This document shows, piece after piece, positions 8,821-17,886 of a DNA stretch of 61,261 nucleotides (position 1 is its first letter; each line of letters starts with the position of its first letter). Location: NCBI GenBank assembly GCA_003650125.1, contig QNFX01000008.1:1-61261 (forward strand). The letters are read 5' to 3'. The notes under the pieces are model-generated. The model saw nothing but the letters and a program-made list of their open reading frames with translations. It had not been told where the DNA came from and searched no databases. Both the position numbers and the translations under genes were made by a program. The DNA comes from Campylobacterota bacterium. Lineage in GTDB: Bacteria; Bdellovibrionota; Bacteriovoracia; Bacteriovoracales; Bacteriovoracaceae.

Positions 8821-10500
8821 TTGGAAGCTTTTAAAATTATCTATAGTGTTTTAGGCGGATTAGGGCTTTTTTTTTACGGCATGAAAAACATGTCGGATTC
8901 TTTGCAAGTTGTTGCTGGGGATTTAATTAAAAATGCCATTAATGTACTAACTAATAACCGGTTTTTTGCAGTGGCGGTTGGTGTAGTCGTAACGATGTTG
9001 GTGCAGAGCTCATCTGTTACTACAGTTATGGTTGTTGGTTTTGTGAATGCTGGTCTGATGAACTTATCTCAGGCCATAGGGGTGATCTTTGGTGCCAATA
9101 TTGGAACCACTGTTACCGGTTGGATTATTTCCATAAAAGTAGGGAAATACGGACTACTTTTAATAGGACTTGGAATATTTCCAACTCTGTTTGGGAAAAG
9201 TGACAAAGTTAAGCAGACAGGACGGTTGCTTTTTGGAATAGGTCTTATCTTTTTTGGTTTGGAAATTATGTCTAATTCCTTCAAGCCACTTCGCAAGATG
9301 CCAGAATTTCTAGAGATGATGTCCTTTTTTGGTGAGCAAAATTATGTCTCCTATCTAGCATGTGCTGGAATGGGCGCAATTTTGACCATGATCATTCAGT
9401 CTTCTTCTGCCATGCTAGGTTTAACCATGGCGCTTGCCAGCTCTGGAGTTATTGAATTTCATACTGCCGCGGCCTTAGTGCTAGGAGAAAATATTGGGAC
9501 CACTATTACCGCTTTATTGGCGTCAGTTGGTGGAAATTTAAATGCCAAAAGGGCCTCTTTGGCACACGCATCGTTTAATATTTTAGGGGTCGTAATCATG
9601 CTATCGATTTTTCCCTACTATATTGAGTTCATCAATTGGCTTATTCCTGGTGATCCAAACTTGTTAAATGCAGCGGGAGAGAGACCAAATATTGCTGTTC
9701 ACATAGCTAGTGGACACACTATTTTTAATGTTACTGCAACTCTTGTTTTCCTTCCTTTCGTAACGCAATTAGGTCGATTTGTTAGTTGGGTCTTACCAGA
9801 GAGAAAAGAGGCAGGAGAGGGAGATGATCAATTAAAGGCCCTTGGGGTGACAGCAATATTTATGGCCCCTACTGCTTTACTTCAGGCAGAGAAAGAAATT
9901 TTAATTTTTAGAAAAAGAGTCGATGATATGTTTGTGCTAGCAAGAGACTATATCTTGGAGGACAAACTTGTTGCAGGCCAATTAAAAGAGATTAAAAAGA
10001 TTGAAAATGATATGGATATTTTACAAAAAGATCTAACTATCTTTTTAGGGGAAGTAATTCAAAAGAATTTAACAGAAAAGCAATCTTTTGAGGCCCAGGC
10101 AATTGTTCGATTGGCCGATGAAATGGAAAGTGTCACTGATTACCTCGATAAGTTTGCTATTTCCATGACCAGGTTTAAAGAGCAGGTTTTATTAAAAGAT
10201 ACTGATAAGGAGCTGCTTTTAGACTTCTTTGATCGCTCTCATAATTTTTTCCTTGCTTCTGTTGGAACTTCTGAGGATCTAACTTCTATGGATGAGGAAG
10301 CTGCCAATGGGGGGGCAAAAGAACTAAGAAAAGAGGCCGATAGATTACGAGAAAAATTCATGAATAATTTTTTAAAGGAAAAATATCCGGCAGTATTGAT
10401 TATGTCTTTATCTGATATGGTTGTATCCCTAAGAAAAATTGTAAGCCATTCATTAAATATATCCCAGGCGATCAATAGTATTAAAAATGAAACTGATTAA
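8821..10500 (+). CDS. Na+/phosphate cotransporter family protein with PhoU-like tail
   Basis: A 559-residue NptA/type II Na/Pi cotransporter. The two inverted QSSS repeats that define the family are visible: LVQSSSVTTVMVVGFVNAG followed by GANIGTTVTGW, and IIQSSSAMLGLTMALASSG followed by GENIGTTITALLAS. About nine hydrophobic segments occupy residues 1-330. Residues about 350-555 are a helical PhoU-like cytoplasmic domain. The start is TTG 8821 with AAGGAAA upstream. The gene overlaps plsB by 14 bases, coupling phosphate uptake to phospholipid synthesis on one transcript. Transport direction and ion are from family knowledge. Confidence 0.92.
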   Translation: MEAFKIIYSVLGGLGLFFYGMKNMSDSLQVVAGDLIKNAINVLTNNRFFAVAVGVVVTMLVQSSSVTTVMVVGFVNAGLMNLSQAIGVIFGANIGTTVTGWIISIKVGKYGLLLIGLGIFPTLFGKSDKVKQTGRLLFGIGLIFFGLEIMSNSFKPLRKMPEFLEMMSFFGEQNYVSYLACAGMGAILTMIIQSSSAMLGLTMALASSGVIEFHTAAALVLGENIGTTITALLASVGGNLNAKRASLAHASFNILGVVIMLSIFPYYIEFINWLIPGDPNLLNAAGERPNIAVHIASGHTIFNVTATLVFLPFVTQLGRFVSWVLPERKEAGEGDDQLKALGVTAIFMAPTALLQAEKEILIFRKRVDDMFVLARDYILEDKLVAGQLKEIKKIENDMDILQKDLTIFLGEVIQKNLTEKQSFEAQAIVRLADEMESVTDYLDKFAISMTRFKEQVLLKDTDKELLLDFFDRSHNFFLASVGTSEDLTSMDEEAANGGAKELRKEADRLREKFMNNFLKEKYPAVLIMSLSDMVVSLRKIVSHSLNISQAINSIKNETD

Positions 10501-12298
10501 AAATATATCTTCTTTTAAAGACTTAGAAAAGACTGTCTTTAGCTATCCAAAGTTAAAAGAGCTAATTGATAAGGATCCAAGTCTTAAAAAACAAGCTGAT
10601 AAATATCTTTATGAAATGGCCGCAGATTATCGGCCCTCCACAATTTATTTAATAGGTAAAGTATTGGACTTGGCCTTAGGGGAACTCTACGATGATGTTA
10701 ATTTTCAAGTTGGTGGTGGGGGTGACCTAACAAAATTATGTAAAGAAAATCATGTTGTCTTGGTCCCAAACCACCAATCCCATGCTGATTACTTAGTTAT
10801 GAGTTGGGTTTGTATTAAAAAATATTCCTTGCCAATATTTATCGCTGGAGGCCTAAATTTAAATATCTTCCCCATTGGGAAAATATTTAGAACTGCGGGT
10901 TGTTTTTTTATAAGGCGTTCATTTAAAAGAGATGGCATCTATAAAGTGATGCTGGAAGCCTACCTTTATTATCTCCTATATTATGGGGAAACGATTGAGT
11001 TCTTTTTTGAGGGAGGAAGGTCCAGAACGGGTAAGTTACTTCCTCCAAAGTATGGACTGTTTAATCTTTTGCTTGAGGCCCATTCAAAATTACCGCCAGA
11101 AAGGAAAAAGAAACTAATCTTCCAACCGATCAGTATTATCCATGAGTCTGTGCCCGAACAAAGGACCATGGCACAAGAGTTGATGGGAGAGAAGAAAAAG
11201 AAAGAATCTTTTTTTGAGATTCTAAAAGTTTTTAAAATCTTTGCCAAGCAGTTTGGGTCATTACATATATTTCTAGGCACCCCCATCGATGCGCCGATAA
11301 TTGAAAATCTAACTCCGGATAAAATTAAAAAAACTACTTATCATCTGGCCTTTAGATGCTTTCGTCGGGTGGGAAAAAATATGGCGGTTACCCCATCATC
11401 CCTTTTATCGCTAATTCTGTTGGAAGAACCTTCAGGGGCCATTAAATGGAATGCTATTTTAGAAAAAGGACGCGCAATTTTAGATTATTGTGAACAATTT
11501 GATGTTCACTTTACACCCAGTTTGAAAAAAGAAAAATTTTTAAAGACCATGGAACGGGCCATGGATATTATGCTTGGGAATAAAAAAGTACATGTTATTG
11601 GCAGAGGGGAAGGCGAGGGGCAGCTCCTTTATCAGGCCAAAAAAGATACTAGGATTGAACTACTTTATTCTAAAAACACCATTTTACATCAATTTCTTGT
11701 ACCTTGGACCATTAATTCTGTTTGGATTCATATTTTTAATGGGACTATTAAGGATGAGCAGGGATTGAGAGAGTATTTATTAAATTCCAGAAATCAGCTG
11801 AAACATGAATTTTATCTCCCCACGACTCAACAGTATTTGCAAAAGACTTTAAATGTAATCTCCCACGCTATAGGGAGAGAGGTTACAAGTCTGGCCGATT
11901 GTCTAACTTTAGATCAAGGAGAGCTTTATTTAGTGGCCAAAAAATTAGGGGTATTTGCCAGGGCGGGAAATTATATCCATGAGGTCTATTATATAAATGC
12001 TTTGACCCTTAAAGAGCTGGGAGAAGAAAAAGAACAATTTTCGATGGATGATGTAGTTAAAAAATCGGCCGAAATTTTTAAAAGAGAACTCAAAATTGAA
12101 AAACATGTAAAATACCCAGAGAGCTATTCTACAAATATAATAAAAAGTAGTATGAACTTTTTTCTTTTAGCGGGGTATGTCCAAGAGAAATCTAAGATAA
12201 TTTGCTTAAATAAAGATAAACCAATTGATAGTTTGATTGCAGATTACAAAAAGTTTCTTGAAGATAGTTGGGCGATTGTAATCAATCCAGGGAAATAA
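10487..12298 (+). CDS. plsB: Glycerol-3-phosphate 1-O-acyltransferase
   Basis: PlsB acylates position 1 of glycerol-3-phosphate at the inner membrane, the first step of phospholipid synthesis. The 603-residue protein is shorter than E. coli PlsB (about 800), lacking part of the termini, but has the acyltransferase blocks in order: block I PNHQSHADYLV (HX4D), block II near FFIRRSF, block III EFFFEGGRSRTGK, and the later FQPISIIHESVPE block. It begins inside the end of the cotransporter gene and is followed by folE after two bases. Confidence 0.9.
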   Translation: MKLIKNISSFKDLEKTVFSYPKLKELIDKDPSLKKQADKYLYEMAADYRPSTIYLIGKVLDLALGELYDDVNFQVGGGGDLTKLCKENHVVLVPNHQSHADYLVMSWVCIKKYSLPIFIAGGLNLNIFPIGKIFRTAGCFFIRRSFKRDGIYKVMLEAYLYYLLYYGETIEFFFEGGRSRTGKLLPPKYGLFNLLLEAHSKLPPERKKKLIFQPISIIHESVPEQRTMAQELMGEKKKKESFFEILKVFKIFAKQFGSLHIFLGTPIDAPIIENLTPDKIKKTTYHLAFRCFRRVGKNMAVTPSSLLSLILLEEPSGAIKWNAILEKGRAILDYCEQFDVHFTPSLKKEKFLKTMERAMDIMLGNKKVHVIGRGEGEGQLLYQAKKDTRIELLYSKNTILHQFLVPWTINSVWIHIFNGTIKDEQGLREYLLNSRNQLKHEFYLPTTQQYLQKTLNVISHAIGREVTSLADCLTLDQGELYLVAKKLGVFARAGNYIHEVYYINALTLKELGEEKEQFSMDDVVKKSAEIFKRELKIEKHVKYPESYSTNIIKSSMNFFLLAGYVQEKSKIICLNKDKPIDSLIADYKKFLEDSWAIVINPGK

Positions 12299-12300
12299 AT

Positions 12301-12858
12301 ATGACAGATGAGCTTAAAAAAAATTTACGAGGTATTTTTGAACACCTCGGAGAAAATCCCGATAGAGAGGGATTAATAGATACTCCGGGAAGAATGATCA
12401 AATCTTGGGATGAACTTTTTTCTGGGTATAAACAAAGGCCCGAGGATATTTTAACAGTCTTTAAAGAAGATGATGTCATTCCTTATAATCAGATAATTCT
12501 CTTAAAAGATATTGAATTTTACTCGACCTGTGAGCACCACTTTCTACCCTTTGTAGGAAAGGCCCATGTGGCGTATGTTCCCAAGGATAAGGTGGTGGGG
12601 ATTTCCAAGCTTGCTCGTATTATTGAGATCTTTTCTCGGAGACTTCAGATTCAAGAGAGAGTTGGAAATCAGGTTACTCAGTCTTTAATGGATGTTTTAA
12701 AGCCTCAGGGGGCCGCCTGTATCATTGAGGCCAAGCACTTTTGTATGACTTCAAGAGGTGTTGGAAAGCAAAACTCAGTAATGGTGACATCTTCACTTAA
12801 AGGTTGCTTTTTAAGCCATTCAGAGACTCGCCAAGAGCTGATGAAGCTTTTAAAGTAA
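12301..12858 (+). CDS. folE: GTP cyclohydrolase I
   Basis: FolE converts GTP to 7,8-dihydroneopterin triphosphate, the first step of tetrahydrofolate (and pterin or queuosine precursor) synthesis. The 185 residues match the family core. The zinc site and active site appear in FYSTCEHHFLPFVGKAHVAYVP and in IEAKHFCMTSRGV. ATG 12301 was chosen with GGGAAA upstream; the reading frame extends 11 codons further, but those overlap plsB and add nothing typical of the family. Confidence 0.95.
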   Translation: MTDELKKNLRGIFEHLGENPDREGLIDTPGRMIKSWDELFSGYKQRPEDILTVFKEDDVIPYNQIILLKDIEFYSTCEHHFLPFVGKAHVAYVPKDKVVGISKLARIIEIFSRRLQIQERVGNQVTQSLMDVLKPQGAACIIEAKHFCMTSRGVGKQNSVMVTSSLKGCFLSHSETRQELMKLLK

Positions 12859-12864
12859 TTGCAC

Positions 12865-13770
12865 ATGGATAATTTTTTAAAAGACCACGAAAAGCAAATT
12901 AAACGAGTCTTATGGATTGAGCTAGGAATCAATATTTTTCTTGCCCTGTCCAAATTAATCGTTGGTCAACAATTTCATTTTTTATCTCTTACTAGTTCAG
13001 GACTGGACTCTCTTTTTGATGGATCTTCTAACATTTTGGGCTTTATCGCCATTTCATTAGCGTATAGGCCGCCTTCATCTTCTCATCCTTATGGAAGGCA
13101 TAAATATGAAACCCTAGGAAGTCTTTTAATTGCCGGACTTCTAATTTTTACCTCATTGCAAATTGGGATGCAGCTTTTTGCATACTTTGGAGAAGTTCCA
13201 AAAAGAGGAGAGTTTGGCCTAATACCCGTGATCACAATTCTTATTTCTATCCTAGCAAGTTATCTAATCTCTGAGTGGGAAAGGAGAAAAGGAGAAGAGT
13301 TAAGTTCTTCCTTGTTAATTGCCGACTCTGCGCATACTCGAGGAGATTTTTATATTGGGATAGGAGCCTTAGTCTCTATTATCGCTGCCAAATTTGGCCT
13401 TTGGTGGCCGGATTTTGTTGTGGGAACCATAATCTGCCTTTTTCTCTTTTATCTAGCTTTAAGGATTGTAAGAGAAAATTTAGGTTACTTAATGGACGCT
13501 TCACCTAAGATTGAAAAAGATTTGATTAAACAGGTTGAAAAAATTGCTGAGGTCGTCGACATTCACCGTTTTCGCGCTAGAGGGAATCAAAAGGCCATGT
13601 TTGTAGATTTCCATTTGCTTTTGACTCCCACCTTATCTTTAAGAGAGGCCCATGAAATAGGGCATAAAGCAGAAGAAAAAATAAAAGATCTTTTAAAAGA
13701 ACATTCAGAAAAAGTGGATGTTACTGTTCATATTGAACCATTCGAAAAGAATCATTATGATCCAGAATAA
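12865..13770 (+). CDS. Cation diffusion facilitator family metal transporter
   Basis: A 301-residue CDF protein that exports divalent metals (Zn, Fe, Mn or Co) against protons. Metal-site residues are seen in SGLDSLFDGSSN and in the second site SLLIADSAHTRGDFYIG, with the basic loop PYGRHKYETLGSLLIAG typical of the family. Six membrane segments cover residues about 15-210, followed by the cytoplasmic ferredoxin-like domain containing HIGHKAEEKIKD-like dimer contacts and the final VTVHIEPF. ATG 12865 is used; a TTG two codons upstream is possible. Metal specificity cannot be read from the sequence. Confidence 0.9.
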   Translation: MDNFLKDHEKQIKRVLWIELGINIFLALSKLIVGQQFHFLSLTSSGLDSLFDGSSNILGFIAISLAYRPPSSSHPYGRHKYETLGSLLIAGLLIFTSLQIGMQLFAYFGEVPKRGEFGLIPVITILISILASYLISEWERRKGEELSSSLLIADSAHTRGDFYIGIGALVSIIAAKFGLWWPDFVVGTIICLFLFYLALRIVRENLGYLMDASPKIEKDLIKQVEKIAEVVDIHRFRARGNQKAMFVDFHLLLTPTLSLREAHEIGHKAEEKIKDLLKEHSEKVDVTVHIEPFEKNHYDPE

Positions 13771-14218
13771 AAACATTGGAAATTCAAGATTTGTTTTTTT
13801 TAAGCTTAAAAGTGACTTCAATAAATGGCAGGGGATTTTAGGTCAAATTGATAATTTCATAAGAGACAATAGCGGGTTTGAAAGAGCGACCCCTTATGCT
13901 TTTATATGGTTCTTGCCAGAAAATGTGTACTGGATTGGTAGGGAAGTGATTGGTTCGATTCCTATAAAAGGGAAAAATGACCCCTATGTCTTAGATTTTA
14001 AAATGGATCAGGTTTATTCACATTCAATTGATTTAGAGTTGGATTGGAAATTAGCAGACTTGTTAGATTTGAGAAAAAAGGTTTGTCAAGAGAATGTAGG
14101 GGTGATTAATGACCATTTCCCTTGGAGGCTTTGTATCGATTTGGAAAAAAGGGATAAAATTCACTTAGAAATTGAATTTTATAGGGATAATTACCCTTTT
14201 CCTAAATTGACAAATTAA
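13757..14218 (+). CDS. Cytoplasmic protein of unknown function
   Basis: About 153 residues, starting at ATG 13757 inside the end of the CDF gene (14-base overlap). There is no signal peptide and no long hydrophobic segment. The composition is acidic and aromatic (for example RATPYAFIWFLPENVYWIG and NDHFPWRLCIDL). I recognise no family. It sits at the end of the plsB-folE-CDF run and just before infC. Confidence 0.6.
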   Translation: MIQNKNIGNSRFVFFKLKSDFNKWQGILGQIDNFIRDNSGFERATPYAFIWFLPENVYWIGREVIGSIPIKGKNDPYVLDFKMDQVYSHSIDLELDWKLADLLDLRKKVCQENVGVINDHFPWRLCIDLEKRDKIHLEIEFYRDNYPFPKLTN

Positions 14219-14240
14219 TGGCCTGAAGGCATTTTATGAT
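14207..14240 (+). promoter_or_regulatory. Weak candidate promoter for infC
   Basis: A perfect -35 TTGACA (14207-14212) lies over the end of the preceding gene. The best -10 candidates are TTTTAT (spacer 19) and TATGAT (spacer 22). Spacing is poor, so infC may instead depend on upstream transcription. Confidence 0.25.
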
Positions 14241-14257
14241 GGTCAATGTTAACAATT

Positions 14258-14263
14258 AGGAGG
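14258..14263 (+). promoter_or_regulatory. Strong Shine-Dalgarno setting the infC AUA start
   Basis: AGGAGG, five bases before ATA at 14269. It overlaps an in-frame stop (TAG 14257-14259), which rules out any start further upstream in this frame. Downstream of the ATA there is no ATG, GTG or TTG consistent with the IF3 N-terminus, so this site fixes the start. Confidence 0.85.
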
Positions 14264-14268
14264 AATTT

Positions 14269-14850
14269 ATAAAAGATTCAAGAGGTAAAAGAGGACGTGA
14301 AAGAGGTCCTAGAATTAATCGCCAAATTAGAGTTCCAGAGTGCCGACTAGTCGGTGAGGATGGAACCCAATACGGAGTAGTTTCGCTCGATGAAGCGAGA
14401 AATATTGCTCAAGACAAGGGCCTTGATTTAGTAGAGGTTTCACCCAATGCTAAACCCCCCGTTGTTAAGATTATTGACTATGGTAAATTCAAATACGATA
14501 ACCAAAAAAAGGCCGCGGAGGCCAAGAAAAGACAAATTGTACAGCAATTAAAAGAGATCCAATTTAGACCGAATATTGAAGCTAACGATCTTGAGACTAA
14601 AATGAAAAGGGCCAGAAAATTCCTAGAAGGTGGGGATAAGATTAAAATGGTTATGCAGTTTAGAGGAAGGGAAATGGCCTACAAAGAGGCCGGTAGAGAA
14701 AAGTTTAGGGGGATCTTGCTGCAGGTTGAAAAAATTGGGGCGCTTAGAGAGTCAGAGCCTAAAATGATGGGAAATAGAATTATTGTAATTATGTCCCCTG
14801 ATAAAAAACTTCTTCAAAAATATAAGGATAAGAAGGAAGGCAAGGCCTAA
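14269..14850 (+). CDS. infC: Translation initiation factor IF-3, AUA start codon
   Basis: IF3 binds the 30S subunit, prevents premature 50S joining and checks start-codon pairing. Reading from ATA 14269 gives 193 residues that match IF3 end to end: the N-terminal INRQIRVPECRLVGEDGTQ, then GVVSLDEARNIAQDKGLDLVEVSP, then PPVVKIIDYGKFKYD, a lysine-rich linker, and the C-terminal domain from VQQLKEIQFRPNIEANDLE to MGNRIIVIMSP. The first in-frame ATG is at 14602, in mid-protein, so ordinary start-codon searches find only a fragment. IF3 discriminates against non-canonical starts, and its own rare start (AUU in E. coli) allows self-regulation. AUA here is consistent with the same control. It lies 124 bases before rpmI. 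Confidence 0.92.
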   Translation: MKDSRGKRGRERGPRINRQIRVPECRLVGEDGTQYGVVSLDEARNIAQDKGLDLVEVSPNAKPPVVKIIDYGKFKYDNQKKAAEAKKRQIVQQLKEIQFRPNIEANDLETKMKRARKFLEGGDKIKMVMQFRGREMAYKEAGREKFRGILLQVEKIGALRESEPKMMGNRIIVIMSPDKKLLQKYKDKKEGKA

Positions 14851-14918
14851 GTCACTGAAAATTCATTATAGGAAACCTATAAATTATTCCTAAATGTCTA
14901 AAATAATTAAAAAAAACT

Positions 14919-14947
14919 TTTACAAGTGACTTGCAAATTGATATTTA
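14919..14947 (+). promoter_or_regulatory. Candidate sigma-70 promoter before rpmI
   Basis: TTTACA (14919-14924), a 17-base spacer and TATTTA (14942-14947), 27 bases before the rpmI start. It would allow L35/L20 to be made independently of infC. It is inferred from consensus only. Confidence 0.4.
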
Positions 14948-14974
14948 TGCACCTTCAAATTAGGAGTAAGCAAA

Positions 14975-15181
14975 ATGCCAAAAATGAAGACTAGAAGCGC
15001 AGTAGCTAAAAGATTTAGCATGACTGGGACCGGAAAATTTAAGAGAAGAAGAAAAAACTTAAGGCATATACTTGAAAAGAAACCTCACAAAGTGAAAAAG
15101 AGAAATGGTAAGGCCGACTTGGTACATGCGAGTGATCACAATAGTATAAAAAGAATGCTTCCATACGCAGCAAAAAATTAA
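14975..15181 (+). CDS. rpmI: Ribosomal protein bL35
   Basis: A 68-residue, highly basic large-subunit protein of normal length. MPKMKTRSAVAKRFSMTGTGKFKRR is the characteristic bL35 N-terminus. It lies in the conserved order infC-rpmI-rplT. TAGGAG precedes the ATG. Confidence 0.97.
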   Translation: MPKMKTRSAVAKRFSMTGTGKFKRRRKNLRHILEKKPHKVKKRNGKADLVHASDHNSIKRMLPYAAKN

Positions 15182-15245
15182 ACTGATCCCTGGGCAAAAA
15201 GAGGATAATCCCCCCCCAATGGGTATCGTTAAAAAGGAATAAAAG

Positions 15246-15590
15246 ATGTCAAGAGTAAGACGTGGTTTTAAGGCCAGAAGAAGAAGAAACAAAATTTTAA
15301 AAAGAGCGAAGGGTTTTCACTTTGATAGACAGAACCACTTCAAGCATGCAGCAACTACAGTACTTCGTGCTCTTCACTACTCATTTATCGGTAGAAAACT
15401 TATTAAAAGAGATATGAGAAAACTTTGGATTCTAAGAATCTCAGCTGCCTCTAAAACTCTAGGAACCTCTTATTCAAAATTCATGGGTGCCTTAAAAAGT
15501 AAGGGATCTGTTTTAAATAGAAAAATGCTTTCTCAGATTGCGGCCGAAGACTTCGAAGGTTTTAAGGCCATACAATCTTCTCTAAAGTAA
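15246..15590 (+). CDS. rplT: Ribosomal protein bL20
   Basis: A 114-residue basic protein of the 50S subunit, needed early in assembly. The N-terminal SRVRRGFKARRRRNKILKRA and the globular part with ISAASKTLGTSYSKFMGAL are typical. In other bacteria L20 represses this operon by binding leader RNA; I cannot point to the site here. The 64-base rpmI-rplT gap includes AAAAAGGAA just before the start. Confidence 0.97.
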   Translation: MSRVRRGFKARRRRNKILKRAKGFHFDRQNHFKHAATTVLRALHYSFIGRKLIKRDMRKLWILRISAASKTLGTSYSKFMGALKSKGSVLNRKMLSQIAAEDFEGFKAIQSSLK

Positions 15591-15593
15591 AAC

Positions 15594-16868
15594 TTGCCCA
15601 GAGTATCTGATTTACTTTGGGTTTTATCTAGCTTTGTTCTAACAGCATTATCACATATATTTTTTTCTCACGGCCCTGACTTTACAGGTGGGGCCTATTA
15701 CATTGCTTTTGTGATGACCTACTCCTTAGCAGTTTTTATTTTAGATAAGTTTAAATTATTAAAAGATGGTGAGATTAAAAGTATTTATTTTTTTCTAGGA
15801 TCCCTAATTTTATTTGCTGGTTATCCTCTGTTTGAAAATGACCATTTTCGCTATCTTTGGGAAGGGAAAGTCTTTTTGCAAGGCCTTAACCCTTATCTTA
15901 ATGCTCCCAACTCCCCGTTACTTTCTCATCTCGTTTTTGAAGGAAAAGAATTTATTGGCTTTAAGTCGCTAACTTCTATCTATCCTCCACTGGGGCTGCT
16001 CTGGATGGGGCTTGGAGGTCTGATTGGATCGAAGGGAGGATTATTTCTGCTTATGGGACTAAATGCCTTGCTGGTTTATTTTCTTTTTACAAGACTTCTG
16101 CAGTGGAAGGTTAGGCCGCTTCATCTGGCCTTGGTTTTTCCTTATTTTCAAAAAGAATTTATTCAAAGTATTCATATAGACCTTCTGGCCTTTATGTTTA
16201 TCTTTTTATTTCTTACGGTTAGGCAGTCGAGAGCAAAAATGCTTTTATTGATTGCTATGTCTTACTGGGTCAAGATTTTAGGTATTCTTGCGCTCCCCAT
16301 TGTTTTTTTTAGAGATGAAAAGAAAGGTCCTCTTTTTTGGATATCCGCTGCCTTGGTAGTGCTTTCACTTCCTTTGGTATTTTATTTTTATATAGGTGAT
16401 ATGACAGGGCCCTCGGCATTTGGTTCTAAATGGGTATGGATGCCAGGCTTTTATACTATTTTAACGCGTGTTATGGGAGTAGCTGGTAGTAGTGCGAGGG
16501 CCTTTAGTCTGATGGCCTTTGTAGTTTATCTACTTTTTGTCTTATTTCACTTTCGCTTTAAAAATAAAAATGAATTAAATTTCCTCTATTTGGTCTTTTT
16601 AGGGGTGATGTTTTTCTCTCCTGTATATAACGCGTGGTATGCCATTTGGTTTTTAGGATTGGCATTGCTTTTGAGAAGCAATTTTGGTGTCTTATATGGG
16701 GTCTTTTCTTGCTGGGGTTATATTGCTTGGGGCAATTCCAGTTTAATTCCTTTGGGCGAGATTATGGCCCATTTTTTCTTTCCTTTTTGTCTGTGGGAAG
16801 TGTCCTTTTTATCTTCTCGCAGTGCCCGATCTATAGAGCAAAAAATCTCTAAAATATCCTTACAGTAA
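15594..16868 (+). CDS. Polytopic membrane protein, GT87/mannosyltransferase-like
   Basis: A 424-residue protein with about ten hydrophobic segments. The first extracytoplasmic loop has FENDHFRYLWEGKVFLQGLNPY, the acidic motif that polyprenol-phosphate-sugar-dependent (GT-C fold) glycosyltransferases of the GT87/DUF2029 group carry, followed by YPPLGLLWMGLGGLIG. It would therefore transfer a sugar from a lipid carrier on the outer face of the inner membrane; donor and acceptor are unknown. The start is TTG 15594, only 3 bases after rplT, so it is probably read with the ribosomal protein genes. Confidence 0.7.
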   Translation: MPRVSDLLWVLSSFVLTALSHIFFSHGPDFTGGAYYIAFVMTYSLAVFILDKFKLLKDGEIKSIYFFLGSLILFAGYPLFENDHFRYLWEGKVFLQGLNPYLNAPNSPLLSHLVFEGKEFIGFKSLTSIYPPLGLLWMGLGGLIGSKGGLFLLMGLNALLVYFLFTRLLQWKVRPLHLALVFPYFQKEFIQSIHIDLLAFMFIFLFLTVRQSRAKMLLLIAMSYWVKILGILALPIVFFRDEKKGPLFWISAALVVLSLPLVFYFYIGDMTGPSAFGSKWVWMPGFYTILTRVMGVAGSSARAFSLMAFVVYLLFVLFHFRFKNKNELNFLYLVFLGVMFFSPVYNAWYAIWFLGLALLLRSNFGVLYGVFSCWGYIAWGNSSLIPLGEIMAHFFFPFCLWEVSFLSSRSARSIEQKISKISLQ

Positions 16869-16898
16869 TTGCATTTGCCTTGTTTTATTTCATATTAT
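16869..16898 (+). promoter_or_regulatory. Candidate sigma-70 promoter for the exported zinc protease
   Basis: TTGCAT (16869-16874), an 18-base spacer and TATTAT (16893-16898), about 50 bases before the chosen start at 16948. Confidence 0.45.
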
Positions 16899-16947
16899 TC
16901 ACGGGACCAATATAAGTGGTCTGTAAATGACTCAAGGGAGAAGTCGC

Positions 16948-17886
16948 ATGTTCAAAACTTATCTTTTAGGATGCTTTGTTTTACTTTTATCATTGGGAAC
17001 TGGATATGCCTGTGATGAAGAAGGATATACTGGGATCGTTCCTGAAAATGATGTGTTTATTGGGGTCAATGATAAAAGTTCTAATGGGATTACCCAAAGA
17101 GAGTTTAATCAAGTTTTTGATCGTATTGAAAAAGTTTATTCATCTATATTTTATCAAAATGGTGAAACCTTATCTTTTAAAAGGGATTGGAAGGAAGGCA
17201 TCGTAAATGCTTATGCCTATAAAAAAGATAGTAAGGCATATGTAGTGATAAACGGAGGGCTCGCCAGGCACTCTGAGATTACCGTCGATGCTATTGCTCT
17301 TACCGCTTGTCATGAAATCGGTCACCACATTGGAGGAATTCCGGTCAAGAAAAAAGGCCCAGGAAGAATCTTAAATGGCCGCGTAATTAAAAAATCATGG
17401 GCCTCTAGTGAAGGTCAGGCCGATTATTTTGGCGTGATGAAGTGTTTTAGAAAATATATTGAAGGTGATGATAATGAAAAAATTGTTACTAAACTAAAAC
17501 TTCCAAGTGCAACGAAAAAAAAATGTGAGGCAGAATTTAGTGATAGAGAGGAACAGGCCATATGTAAAAGGTCAATGTCCGCAGCACTTTCTCTAACGCG
17601 AATGTTTACTCAGTTGATTAATGAAAGTTTAGAGAAAGCAGGAAAGGATTTTAGATTGCCTCCAGTGAGTCTTCTTAAAACTGATAAAAAAGTTGTTTCA
17701 AAGCATGATGATAAACATCCACTTCCTCAGTGTCGTCTAGATACTTTTTTTCAAGCTTCGCTTTGTGAGAAACATCACGGCCAGGACGTGAGTTATGAAG
17801 ATTATTCAACTGGGGTATGTGCAAGAAGTAATGGTTACGATATTGGGATAAGACCTAAATGTTGGTTTAAACCACCAAGGTCTTAA
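16948..17886 (+). CDS. Exported zinc metalloprotease-like protein
   Basis: A 312-residue protein. ATG 16948 is chosen because AGGGAGAA precedes it and a signal peptide (MFKTYLLGCFVLLLSLGTGYA) begins there. Residues 120-130 read ACHEIGHHIGG, a zinc-binding HExxH motif (His122, Glu123, His126). About 30 residues later SSEGQADYFG offers the third, acidic ligand (Glu155), the arrangement of gluzincin-type peptidases. The C-terminal part has six or more cysteines, suggesting disulfides. The family was not identified further. It is likely active in the periplasm or outside the cell. Its stop shares four bases with the convergent radical-SAM gene. Confidence 0.72.
   Translation: MFKTYLLGCFVLLLSLGTGYACDEEGYTGIVPENDVFIGVNDKSSNGITQREFNQVFDRIEKVYSSIFYQNGETLSFKRDWKEGIVNAYAYKKDSKAYVVINGGLARHSEITVDAIALTACHEIGHHIGGIPVKKKGPGRILNGRVIKKSWASSEGQADYFGVMKCFRKYIEGDDNEKIVTKLKLPSATKKKCEAEFSDREEQAICKRSMSAALSLTRMFTQLINESLEKAGKDFRLPPVSLLKTDKKVVSKHDDKHPLPQCRLDTFFQASLCEKHHGQDVSYEDYSTGVCARSNGYDIGIRPKCWFKPPRS

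Noticed and set aside
14602-14850. An 82-residue reading frame starting at ATG 14602
   Set aside because: It is only the C-terminal part of infC; the frame continues upstream with full IF3 similarity to the ATA at 14269.
14870-14890. TTATAGG-AAA-CCTATAA hairpin after infC as a terminator
   Set aside because: The stem is AT-rich with a 3-base loop and no T-tract; it may be a leader structure but is not a convincing terminator.
15059-15292. Minus-strand reading frame across the rpmI/rplT junction
   Set aside because: It lies antisense to two certain ribosomal protein genes and has no ribosome-binding site.
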